Below, in pieces: positions 1 to 5,832 of a DNA stretch of 6,598 nt. The stretch is from Candidatus Methanogasteraceae archaeon UBA261 (GTDB lineage: Archaea > Halobacteriota > Methanosarcinia > Methanosarcinales > Methanogasteraceae), in contig DAWR01000091.1 of the NCBI GenBank assembly GCA_002506015.1, positions 1 to 6,598 on the forward strand, written 5' to 3'. Numbering within the stretch: position 1 is the first letter of the stretch; every line of letters starts with the position of its first letter. The translations under genes and the position numbers were made by a program. Under the pieces are notes generated by a model that had not been told where the DNA came from, ran no database searches, and worked only from the letters and a program-made list of their open reading frames with translations.

Positions 1-1009
1 CCTTATCCATCTGGCTTGCCATCTCCTTCAGTTCCCGCGCCATTTTGAGCAGTTCATAATCCTTGAAGCCGTACTTTGTGGCATCCTCGATTGTAGTATA
101 AGCCTCTTCGAATCTTCTTGTCGAGACCAGAAGTCGCCCGAGAAACATGTACGTGGTCAGGCTCTCCGGATGGAGCCGGATGATCTCCCGGTACTCATAC
201 TCTGCCTGTTCGAAATCTTTCATCTCAGAAAATAGCCGCGCAAGATTCTCTCTTGCGAGTATGTAGTCGGGATCGAGGCGAATCGCCTCTCTGTACTCGC
301 GCTCGGCATCTTCTGTTTGACCAAAGTCCTGCAAGAGACCGCCTAAGTTGTTGTGCGTCACAGGATTGTTCGGATCGAGTCTGATGCTGGTCTGGTACTC
401 CTCTCGTGCATCGGTGGGATTTCCATGCAGATAATATACCATACCAAGAACCATGTGCAGATACGCATCATTGGGTCGCTCTTGCAAGAGCGTCGTGAGT
501 TCGCGAACCGATTCATCGTACTTCCCCGCGTTCTTGAGCGTTATTGCAAGGTTCTGGCGAGCATACGCATGATCTGGATTCTCGTCGAGGACGTGGCGGT
601 ACTCGGCTTCTGCTTTTACATACTCCTTGCGCTTGCCGAGAAGGTCTGCCAGATTAACTCTGGCATGGATATATTTGGGGTCTAAAAAGATCGCACGTTT
701 GTAATGCTTCTCTGCCACATCCATATACCCGAGTTCCTCCATGATCACAGCGTAGTTGTTGTGAATGGCAGCGTTCTTTGGATCAAGGCGGATCGCTTCA
801 TCGAGAGCGTCCTTCGCATCACTCGGTTTGCCCTGCTGTTGAAGCAAATCCCCGAGATTCGAATGGAACTGCGCAACGAACGGGTTTAGAAAGATGGCAC
901 GTTCGTACTCTCGCTCCGCCACGTCGAGTTTCCCGCGTTCGTGTGCGGCAACCCCCTTCCTGAACCGCTCATAAGGATCGTCGCCAAAGAGTTTGAAAAT
1001 ATCAAACAT
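1..1009 (-). CDS. Tetratricopeptide repeat (TPR) protein, C-terminus cut by window edge
   Basis: The frame is open from ATG at 1009 to the left edge, giving 336 residues and no stop codon. After a short N-terminal leader (MFDIFKLFGDDPYERF), TPR units of 34 residues follow one another almost without gaps: about residues 12-43, then 44-77, 78-111, 112-145, 146-179, 180-213, 214-247, 248-281 and 282-315, with a helix starting at 316. Each unit has the TPR pattern (N-L/Y-A near position 8, G at 15, A at 20, Y-x-x-A-I-x-L-D-P at the end), for example NNLGGLLQDFG and EYREAIRLDP. There is no signal peptide or membrane segment, so it is probably cytoplasmic. TPR arrays bind other proteins; the partner is not visible. 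The start lies one nucleotide after the eS6 stop (TGA T ATG), so it is probably co-transcribed and translationally coupled with eS6. A ribosome-linked role is only an inference from that position. Confidence 0.93.
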   Translation of the reverse strand, partial: MFDIFKLFGDDPYERFRKGVAAHERGKLDVAEREYERAIFLNPFVAQFHSNLGDLLQQQGKPSDAKDALDEAIRLDPKNAAIHNNYAVIMEELGYMDVAEKHYKRAIFLDPKYIHARVNLADLLGKRKEYVKAEAEYRHVLDENPDHAYARQNLAITLKNAGKYDESVRELTTLLQERPNDAYLHMVLGMVYYLHGNPTDAREEYQTSIRLDPNNPVTHNNLGGLLQDFGQTEDAEREYREAIRLDPDYILARENLARLFSEMKDFEQAEYEYREIIRLHPESLTTYMFLGRLLVSTRRFEEAYTTIEDATKYGFKDYELLKMARELKEMASQMDK

Positions 1010-1010
1010 A

Positions 1011-1535
1011 TCACGATTGTTCTTCCGCGTCTTCTGACTCTGCAACTTCTTCTGTCTCGTCCGCTTCAGCTGCTTCTTCTACCGCTTCTGATGCGCCTTT
1101 TGCTTCTTCTGCAGCCTCTACAACTTCTTCTACTTCTACTTCTTCTTCCGGTGGTTCATCACCAAGCAACGAAGCTACCGACGATGACCCATATTTAGTG
1201 ACTGCGGTGTTGATCTGGGCGATATCTCCGGATATCTCATTTCCCCTAATCGACCGTCTCTTTCTGAGCCCCCCCTCGTCCGGATGGAACCCACGTCCCC
1301 CTGTTACGAGGACTTTTCTTCGTTTTGATCCGGGAAGCGTATTTCGCATCGGGAATCCACCATTGTCCGATCCTCCGGTGATCTTCAGCGTATATCCGGG
1401 CAGCCCGACTGTGCCCCCATCGATCTCGCTTCCGATAGTTTTTCCCACGAATGTGTTTGCTGATGCGTCCGATACCTCTACCTGGTATGCTTTTCCCGTC
1501 TGTACATCTGAGACAATGACTCTAAAATCTGGCAT
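1011..1535 (-). CDS. rps6e: Small-subunit ribosomal protein eS6 with acidic C-terminal extension
   Basis: This 174-residue protein has a eS6 core at residues 1-125: MPDFRVIVSD, TGKAYQVEV, VGKTIGSEIDG, LPGYTLKITGGSDNGGFPMR, the basic stretch GSKRRKVLVTGGRGF and the motif GLRKRRSIRGNEIS. eS6 is a structural protein of the archaeal and eukaryotic 30S/40S subunit. The ATG at 1535 is preferred over the in-frame ATG at 1553 because an AGGAG site lies eight bases upstream of 1535 and sits inside the longer candidate. Archaeal eS6 proteins are usually about 125-140 residues. Here residues 126-174 form an extra tail with 24 Asp/Glu out of 49 residues and a single Lys, otherwise mostly Ala and Val. The tail makes the plus strand at 1014-1160 strikingly pyrimidine rich. 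The stop is one base before the TPR gene start. Transcription probably comes from the TATA element at 1574-1579. Confidence 0.95.
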   Translation of the reverse strand: MPDFRVIVSDVQTGKAYQVEVSDASANTFVGKTIGSEIDGGTVGLPGYTLKITGGSDNGGFPMRNTLPGSKRRKVLVTGGRGFHPDEGGLRKRRSIRGNEISGDIAQINTAVTKYGSSSVASLLGDEPPEEEVEVEEVVEAAEEAKGASEAVEEAAEADETEEVAESEDAEEQS

Positions 1536-1543
1536 ATCTGTTT

Positions 1544-1548
1544 CTCCT
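1544..1548 (-). promoter_or_regulatory. Shine-Dalgarno site of eS6
   Basis: On the minus strand AAAGGAG precedes ATG at 1535; the AGGAG core is at 1548-1544, eight bases from the start codon. It decides the start: the other in-frame ATG at 1553 is upstream of this site and has no comparable site of its own. Confidence 0.75.
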
Positions 1549-1571
1549 TTCATATCCATGCATCCAAGAAG

Positions 1572-1580
1572 GTTATATAG
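1572..1580. promoter_or_regulatory. TATA element in eS6/EndoQ divergent promoter, possibly shared
   Basis: GTTATATAG on the plus strand reads CTATATAAC on the minus strand, so the core TATATA (1574-1579) is symmetric. Its centre is about 26 bases before the EndoQ ATG at 1603, the usual TATA-to-start-site distance in archaea, which would make the EndoQ mRNA leaderless or nearly so. In the other direction 25 bases leads to about 1551, just ahead of the eS6 Shine-Dalgarno site. Only 67 bases separate the two start codons and I see no second good TATA box. Sharing is inferred from spacing alone. Confidence 0.6.
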
Positions 1581-1602
1581 ATTGCTACCTCGATTAGGGA
1601 TC

Positions 1603-2859
1603 ATGAACGTCAACTCCGACCTACACATACATTCGAAATACGCGATGGCAACGTCTGACAAGATGGATATCCCCACAATTGCACGGGAAGCGGCAAAAAA
1701 GGGTGTGCATCTCGTGGGGACGGGCGATTGCCTTCATGCAAGATGGCTGGAGTCGATTAAGAGGCTGCCCGAATCCGAGGGCATTCTTTCGCTGAATGAT
1801 ACATCCTTTGTGCTCACAACGGAGGTCGAGGATTCTCGCAGGGTTCATCATCTCCTAATCATCCCCTCAATCTCAAAGGCGGAGGAACTGCGTGAGCGGT
1901 TCATGGAGCACTCTAGAAACATCGACACTGATGGGCGCCCCACCCTGCAACTGAACGGCACAGAGATTGCGGAATACGCAAAGGATGCTGGTGCATTGAT
2001 CGGACCGTGCCACGCGTTCACGCCGTGGACTGCCATGTATGCGTACCACGACTCGCTTGAAAGCTGCTATTCAGATCTCGCAGGTTATATATCGTTCGTT
2101 GAACTGGGCTTGAGTGCGGATACGTCGTATGCCGACCGGATATCTGAGTTACACAGGCTAACTTTCCTCACAAACTCGGATGCACACTCGCCGTGGCCCA
2201 ACAAGCTTGCCCGAGAGTTTAACCGGTTCGAGATGCCTGAGATCACGTTTGAGAACCTGAAGAGCGCGATTCTCAGAAAGAATGGCATGGGTCCCGTGTT
2301 GAATGTGGGGATGTTTCCAGAGGAAGGGAAATATAACGAATCCGCATGCATACGTTGCTTCAAGCACTACACGCTGCAGGAATGCTTATTTGCGAGGTGG
2401 AGATGCTCATGCGGCGGGAAGATCAAGAAGGGTGTGCGGGATCGGGCGAGCGAACTCGCGGATCTCCCGACAGCCGAGCATCCCGATCACAGACCCCCGT
2501 ACCTTCACCTGATACCGCTTGCGGAGATCATTGCGATGGTTCTCGGGCATTCGAGCCCATTCACTAAAGGGGTGCAGACAGCGTGGAATGCGCTCGTTAA
2601 AAGCGCCGGAAGTGAGATTGCAGTTCTGGTGGACTCTGATATCTCTGATCTTAACGCAGACTCAGGGATTGTGGATGCGATTGTGGCATTCAGGAACGGA
2701 GCGGTAATCATCCATCCTGGCGGGGGCGGCAGATACGGGACAATCGAGCTTCCAAATGGCAATCGTGGTGCGGATGATGGCGATGGTGTAGAGTCGGGGG
2801 GCTGGGTCGAAACGGTTGAGACGAGGGGTGCACAGCGGACGCTTGGCGATTTTGGGTGA
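1603..2859 (+). CDS. Endonuclease Q (PHP-family nuclease for deaminated DNA)
   Basis: The 418-residue protein matches the archaeal EndoQ family, which cuts 5' of uracil, hypoxanthine, xanthine and abasic sites in DNA. The PHP metal site is visible: D6-x-H8-x-H10 (SDLHIHS), GTGD42-x-x-H45, TTE74, H82-H83, GPCH137 and NSD193-x-H195. A zinc-binding segment follows with C249-x2-C252 and C268-x-C270 (C261 lies between), then GGKIKKGVRDR. The C-terminal region includes PPYLHLIPLAEII and HPGGGGRYG. The length is close to the roughly 424 residues of the Thermococcus enzyme. The last eight residues, QRTLGDFG, resemble a PCNA-interacting (PIP) peptide. The ATG at 1603 was chosen because homology starts there; the frame stays open further upstream to 1198, but that part is antisense to eS6. 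No clear Shine-Dalgarno site precedes it, and TATA spacing suggests a leaderless mRNA. Confidence 0.92.
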   Translation: MNVNSDLHIHSKYAMATSDKMDIPTIAREAAKKGVHLVGTGDCLHARWLESIKRLPESEGILSLNDTSFVLTTEVEDSRRVHHLLIIPSISKAEELRERFMEHSRNIDTDGRPTLQLNGTEIAEYAKDAGALIGPCHAFTPWTAMYAYHDSLESCYSDLAGYISFVELGLSADTSYADRISELHRLTFLTNSDAHSPWPNKLAREFNRFEMPEITFENLKSAILRKNGMGPVLNVGMFPEEGKYNESACIRCFKHYTLQECLFARWRCSCGGKIKKGVRDRASELADLPTAEHPDHRPPYLHLIPLAEIIAMVLGHSSPFTKGVQTAWNALVKSAGSEIAVLVDSDISDLNADSGIVDAIVAFRNGAVIIHPGGGGRYGTIELPNGNRGADDGDGVESGGWVETVETRGAQRTLGDFG

Positions 2860-3264
2860 GGTAAGTGTTTAGCTAACCACACGATTACGCAGATTTCCAC
2901 GAGAAAGTGAGGGGGGATATAACATGCCTGATTTCGATGGATTCTGTGGTTTCCAATCTTTGCGCCCTTGCGCCATCGTGTCTTTCTCGTTCGCGTTTGC
3001 CAGTTTAACGAGAACGGTGCAAAGGCGAGAGAGATGCAAAAGTAGGAGGAGATGCCCGCGATTTTTCCAGATACGCGAGGGGGTTACTACTATCGACCAC
3101 AGAATACGTAAGAACCAGTAAAATGCAAACATATCGCCAATATATTGTATATAATACCATCTTCTTGTGTCAATCTCGTGAAATTTCGTGTTTTTGTCAC
3201 CTCAGCTAAACGCATACGCATATTGCAACGACATGAAGGCACTTTCTTCCGGGACTCCCACATC
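2860..3264. other. Convergent intergenic region with degenerate short repeats, no credible gene
   Basis: These 405 bases lie between the 3' ends of EndoQ (plus) and the PIN gene (minus). The possible frames here are short, have no family resemblance and no good ribosome binding site, so I call no gene. The region contains three versions of an ACCACA-type motif: plus 2876-2889 (ACCACACGATTACG), minus 2951-2940 (AACCACAGAATC) and plus 3096-3108 (ACCACAGAATACG). Two related-looking pieces are on the minus strand: GGCGCAAGGGCGCAAAG at 2974-2958 and CACGAAATTTCACGAG near 3190-3175. An AT-rich TATA-like block lies at 3141-3155. Short T runs occur near 3062-3066 and 3191-3195, but no convincing terminator hairpin is visible. 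Confidence 0.5.
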
Positions 3265-3633
3265 TCACGGAATGCTCTCCAGATAACTCCGTTGCCTCAT
3301 ATAAACGACATTCACGCCAGAATCCCGCAATCGCCTCAACAGCTCGGAATCATTTGTAAATACTGCGGCACCAATCTCAATTGCAAGCCTGAGAATTGCA
3401 TCATCAACAGCCCCAACGGTCTCGATTATCCGGAATCGGGATAATAGGGATAATGCAACGCGAGCAGCGTTCTGATTGACACCGTGCCCGGATGATGCGA
3501 TTCCCTTGAGCTCGCGCACCACCCCGGAGGGGACGAGATACTCGTCAAAATTGAGTGACGAGAGTTCTGAGAAGATGTCGACACCAAACTGAACAGGAAC
3601 CATCAGCGCATTGGTGTCGAGAATGATCTTCAT
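3265..3633 (-). CDS. PIN-domain ribonuclease, FCF1/Utp24-like (COG1412 type)
   Basis: The protein of 122 residues is one PIN domain. Its acidic metal-binding residues are visible: D6 in ILDTNALM, E41 in VVRELKG, D77-D78 in AVDDAILRLA and D95 in FTNDSELLRRL. The start MKIILDTNALMVPVQFGVDIF and the end VVYMRQRSYLE look like the archaeal relatives of eukaryotic Fcf1/Utp24, the endonuclease acting on pre-18S rRNA, rather than a VapC toxin. No antitoxin-sized gene is next to it. It lies 21 bases after the aIF2-gamma stop on the same strand, with GGAG and AGGA sites before ATG 3633, and aIF2-gamma is a common partner of this family in archaeal genomes. A role in rRNA processing is inferred from family and context; the archaeal proteins are little characterised. 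Confidence 0.85.
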   Translation of the reverse strand: MKIILDTNALMVPVQFGVDIFSELSSLNFDEYLVPSGVVRELKGIASSGHGVNQNAARVALSLLSRFRIIETVGAVDDAILRLAIEIGAAVFTNDSELLRRLRDSGVNVVYMRQRSYLESIP

Positions 3634-3654
3634 TCGATTGTTATCCTGCTCCGG

Positions 3655-4881
3655 TCATTCGGTCAGTTCGCCAACCCCGATCAGACGCCATCTTGAGCCA
3701 ACACGTCTCGATATTGCAACCTGTGATCCGATCTCTGCGCATACCGGGCGCTTCAGCTTGACCGTAGCCGCGTCACTGCGTGCACTTGTTACCGCACCAA
3801 CAGTTGTCGCAGTTCCGATGCTCAGCATCAGCGGCTCGCTTGCGTGGATGGATTCGACCTTTGACTTGTCGCTTGACCCGACGACCCACTTGAGAAGCGT
3901 GGTTTTCATGGTAAACAAGTCCCAGACCGGTGGTAGTGTCCCTGGCTTGCCAGCGACCTGTCCTGTGAGCTGGTCACTTTTAGTCATCGCCGGGTCCAGC
4001 GTTGTACCGATTGCGAGGAGTCCGCCGGGTGTTGCTTTCTTCTGCTTCTTACCGCCGGAGATTACGTTTGAGATGCGTGTTGTGATCGGTATCCACTTGA
4101 CATCGCCTATCTGCTCAAGTCGCCGCCCCGGGCGGATCTCAATATCGTCGCCAACACGCAGGCTGCCCTGGCTGAGTGTGCCACCGATGACACCGCCTAT
4201 CAGCTTATCAGGGGGGATTCCGGGTCGGTTGACATCGAACGATCGTGCAACCAGAAGGTGAGCCGGCTTGTCCGGATCATAGACTGGTGACGGAATAACT
4301 TCTTCCAGTGTCTGAATTAAAAGATCGAGATTTATCTTCTGTTGCGCGGATATCGGAACTATCGGGGAGTTTTCCGCAACTGTTCCTTTGACAAATTCCT
4401 TCACAGAATTGTAATGCTCGATTGCGTCCTGCTTTGACACGAGATCGAGTTTATTATGCACGATCACGATGTTTTTGACACCGATTACGTCGAGCGCCAT
4501 CAGATGTTCGCTTGTCTGCGGTTGTGGGCAGGGTTCGTTCGCTCCGATCACGAGCACTGCACCATCCATGATCGCAGCGCCAGAGAGCATGGTAGCCATC
4601 AGTGTCTCATGTCCTGGCGAGTCGACAAAGGAGACCGTACGCAGTTCCTCGGTTGCAGTGCCGCAATGTGGGCATTTCTTCTCAACAGTATAGCACTGCG
4701 GCTCCTCGCAATCAGGGCAGCGCCTGAATGTGACATCCGCATAGCCCAGCCGTATCGATATGCCTCGTTTCAGCTCTTCGCTGTGTTGATCTGTCCACAC
4801 TCCGGAGAGCGCGCTGACAAGCGTGGTCTTTCCATGATCGACATGCCCTACCATGCCGATGTTAACACTGGGCTGTTTCAA
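3655..4881 (-). CDS. eif2g: Translation initiation factor aIF2 gamma subunit
   Basis: This 408-residue GTPase is the core of the aIF2 heterotrimer that carries methionyl initiator tRNA to the small ribosomal subunit. The G1 loop is GHVDHGKT (12-19), switch 1 includes EELKRGISIRLGYAD (36-50), G3 is DSPGHE (87-92), G4 is NKLD (143-146) and G5 is SAQ (178-180). A zinc knuckle typical of the gamma subunit is inserted in the G domain: C55-x2-C58 and C70-x2-C73. Domain II (about 205-320) has the PGIPPDKLIGGVIGGTL motif and GKKQKKATPGGLLAIGTTLDP; domain III closes with GSRWRLIGVG. The length is normal for archaea. The start codon is TTG at 4881: homology begins there, GGAGGA lies nine bases upstream, and no in-frame ATG or GTG is seen close upstream. 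It is probably transcribed with the PIN gene from a TATA box near 4930. Confidence 0.97.
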   Translation of the reverse strand: MKQPSVNIGMVGHVDHGKTTLVSALSGVWTDQHSEELKRGISIRLGYADVTFRRCPDCEEPQCYTVEKKCPHCGTATEELRTVSFVDSPGHETLMATMLSGAAIMDGAVLVIGANEPCPQPQTSEHLMALDVIGVKNIVIVHNKLDLVSKQDAIEHYNSVKEFVKGTVAENSPIVPISAQQKINLDLLIQTLEEVIPSPVYDPDKPAHLLVARSFDVNRPGIPPDKLIGGVIGGTLSQGSLRVGDDIEIRPGRRLEQIGDVKWIPITTRISNVISGGKKQKKATPGGLLAIGTTLDPAMTKSDQLTGQVAGKPGTLPPVWDLFTMKTTLLKWVVGSSDKSKVESIHASEPLMLSIGTATTVGAVTSARSDAATVKLKRPVCAEIGSQVAISRRVGSRWRLIGVGELTE

Positions 4882-4890
4882 TCGTTCATT

Positions 4891-4896
4891 TCCTCC
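4891..4896 (-). promoter_or_regulatory. Shine-Dalgarno site supporting the TTG start of aIF2-gamma
   Basis: GGAGGA on the minus strand (4896-4891) is nine bases from TTG at 4881. An ATG at 4889 is only one base from this site and out of frame; it would give ATG AAC GAT TGA, whose stop overlaps the TTG. The spacing therefore favours TTG as the real start. Confidence 0.7.
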
Positions 4897-4924
4897 GGGA
4901 ATTATACACCATACTATCCATGCT

Positions 4925-4935
4925 GATTATAAGTA
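4925..4935 (-). promoter_or_regulatory. Candidate TATA box of the aIF2-gamma/PIN unit
   Basis: The minus strand reads TACTTATAATC. The core TTATAA (4932-4927) predicts a transcription start about 25 bases on, near 4904, leaving a short leader of about 23 bases that includes the GGAGGA site. This rests on spacing and sequence only. Confidence 0.5.
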
Positions 4936-4971
4936 GCTTGTGGGTGGTAGCAAGCTTGTGCGTGGTGGTAG
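4935..4971. repeat. Imperfect direct repeat between ruvC and aIF2-gamma
   Basis: Two copies of AGCTTGTG followed by GTGGTAG-like sequence start at 4935 (AGCTTGTGGGTGGTAG) and 4953 (AGCTTGTGCGTGGTGGTAG), an offset of 18 bases. Just downstream TTCACGA is repeated in tandem at 4983-4989 and 4990-4996. Both lie between the ruvC stop and the TATA box for aIF2-gamma. They may be incidental, or sites for a regulator. Confidence 0.4.
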
Positions 4972-5001
4972 GGAGTCACACGTTCACGATTCACGACTCA
5001 C

Positions 5002-5472
5002 TCACGGTTTGCCTTTACCGGACACGTTCGAATGCGCATGGCAGAGTGCGATTGCTAGCGCGTCAGCAGTGTCATCAGGAATGTCGCAATCGATCTTGAG
5101 CATCATCTTGACCATCTTCTGCACCTGCTTCTTGTCAGCCCGACCCGACCCGGTGACCGCCTTCTTGACCTGATTCGGCGTGTACTCGAAGACATCGAGG
5201 TCGTGCTCGGATGCTGCGAGCAGGACGACTCCGCGTGCATGGCTCACCTCGATTGCTGAGCTCACGTTTCTGGAGAAGAAAAGCCGCTCGATTGATAGTT
5301 CATCCGGCTGAAACTTATCAAGGACCTCTGTCAAATTCTCAAATAACATCCTGAGACGGGTATGGAGCGGTTCGTCCGACGGAGTGATGATGATACCATA
5401 TCCTGCGTAGCGACTGCCCTTAATCATGCCAAATCCGGTATTTGCAAGTCCTGGGTCGATTCCAATGATCAC
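5002..5472 (-). CDS. ruvC: Crossover junction endodeoxyribonuclease RuvC (bacterial-type Holliday junction resolvase)
   Basis: The 156-residue protein is a full-length RuvC, which cuts four-way DNA junctions as a dimer late in homologous recombination. The RNase H-like fold is recognisable throughout: GIDPGLANTGFG at the N-terminus, LSIERLFFSRNVSSAIEVSHARGVVLLAAS in the middle, EYTPNQVKKAVTGSGRADKKQVQKMV, and PDDTADALAIALCHAHS near the end. The four catalytic acidic residues are D6, E62, D134 and D137, matching D7, E66, D138 and D141 of the E. coli enzyme. The start is GTG at 5472: an in-frame TAG lies six codons upstream, and AGGTGA (5482-5477) precedes it. No ruvA or ruvB is visible here. 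Archaea generally use the unrelated resolvase Hjc, so this gene was probably acquired from bacteria at some time, although base composition looks similar to its neighbours. It is separated by 120 bases and a likely promoter from aIF2-gamma. Confidence 0.93.
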   Translation of the reverse strand: MIIGIDPGLANTGFGMIKGSRYAGYGIIITPSDEPLHTRLRMLFENLTEVLDKFQPDELSIERLFFSRNVSSAIEVSHARGVVLLAASEHDLDVFEYTPNQVKKAVTGSGRADKKQVQKMVKMMLKIDCDIPDDTADALAIALCHAHSNVSGKGKP

Positions 5473-5490
5473 GATCTCACCTGATTTCTA

Positions 5491-5556
5491 ATTCCCAGTG
5501 TAACGATTGGAGTTGCATAGTTATAGTTATGGTCATAGTCGACACGGTCTGGGAAT
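5491..5556. repeat. Inverted repeat flanking the ruvC promoter
   Basis: ATTCCCAG at 5491-5498 and its exact complement CTGGGAAT at 5549-5556 are separated by 50 bases that contain the TATA-like sequence for ruvC. The match extends to CTA on the left and TAG on the right with one inserted base. The left arm falls where transcription of ruvC would start. It could be a split operator, but eight bases may also match by chance. Confidence 0.35.
5514..5529 (-). promoter_or_regulatory. Candidate TATA box of ruvC
   Basis: The minus strand reads ATAACTATAACTATGC. A TATA factor here would place the start near 5498, about 26 bases before the GTG at 5472 and upstream of the AGGTGA site. The sequence is not a strong archaeal consensus. 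Confidence 0.35.
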
Positions 5557-5743
5557 ATAGTGATTTCCGTAATGGTCTGTTGGAGGTACAACAACGCGAG
5601 AGACATGAAGACTGAGATTGGCGACACCCATAGTGCTCATCGAACACTAAATTAGCAAAAGTGCATGTTCAATAACTCGTGGTGTTATATGTTGATATTC
5701 ACACAATTTTGGGTGAGTACCAGCAAAGTTATCTGGACACGGA

Positions 5744-5753
5744 TGTATATAAT
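5744..5753 (+). promoter_or_regulatory. Candidate TATA box of the moaE-like/fdhD-like unit
   Basis: TGTATATAAT is a good archaeal TATA sequence. A start about 25 bases on, near 5775, would leave a leader of roughly 58 bases before ATG 5833. The same ten bases occur at 3146-3155, where no gene follows. Confidence 0.5.
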
Positions 5754-5832
5754 TCCAAAAGTTTTGTCGCAGCATCGCAAAGCTTGAGGTCATGAAACAC
5801 CAATCAGGTTGAGACGGATAGAGGCAAAACCA

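Larger units (their letters stand above)
5473..5832. other. Divergent intergenic region between ruvC and the moaE-like gene
   Basis: These 360 bases hold candidate promoters for ruvC (minus) and the moaE-like gene (plus), and an inverted repeat around the ruvC promoter. The part from about 5640 to 5760 is more AT rich than the surrounding genes. A minus-strand frame from ATG 5793 to a stop at 5647 encodes 48 residues (MTSSFAMLRQNFWNYIHPCP near its start) that I cannot assign. A 16-codon plus-strand frame from about 5604 (MKTEIGDTHS) is too far from its GGAGG site to be convincing. I see no tRNA or other RNA gene. Confidence 0.5.

Noticed and set aside
941..1198. Plus-strand frame rich in leucine runs
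   Set aside because: It is the antisense of the GAA/GAG-rich acidic tail of eS6; the leucines come from CTT/CTC-type codons opposite that tail.
1198..1602. N-terminal extension of EndoQ by 135 residues
   Set aside because: This part is antisense to eS6 and has no EndoQ similarity; PHP homology begins at the ATG at 1603.
1536..1676. Longer eS6 starting at 1676 or 1553
   Set aside because: The extra residues overlap the EndoQ start and the promoter; the Shine-Dalgarno site and family start support 1535.
2869..3132. Minus-strand frame of 87 codons and plus-strand frame at 2924-3121
   Set aside because: Both overlap the repeat-bearing intergenic sequence, have no recognisable motifs and have no ribosome site.
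2860..3264. CRISPR array
   Set aside because: The repeated motifs are short, imperfect, in both orientations and irregularly spaced, unlike CRISPR repeats and spacers.
3145..3444. Plus-strand frame with a CKYCG-like cysteine pair
   Set aside because: It is mostly antisense to the PIN gene, whose catalytic residues are intact on the other strand.
3265..3633. VapC toxin of a toxin-antitoxin pair
   Set aside because: No antitoxin gene is adjacent, the protein resembles FCF1-type PIN proteins, and it sits behind aIF2-gamma.
3611..4261. Plus-strand frame of 216 codons
   Set aside because: It lies entirely within the reverse strand of aIF2-gamma and the PIN start, and shows no family motifs.
5604..5654. 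Small plus-strand gene of 16 codons
   Set aside because: The GGAGG site is too far upstream of its ATG and the peptide has no recognisable feature.
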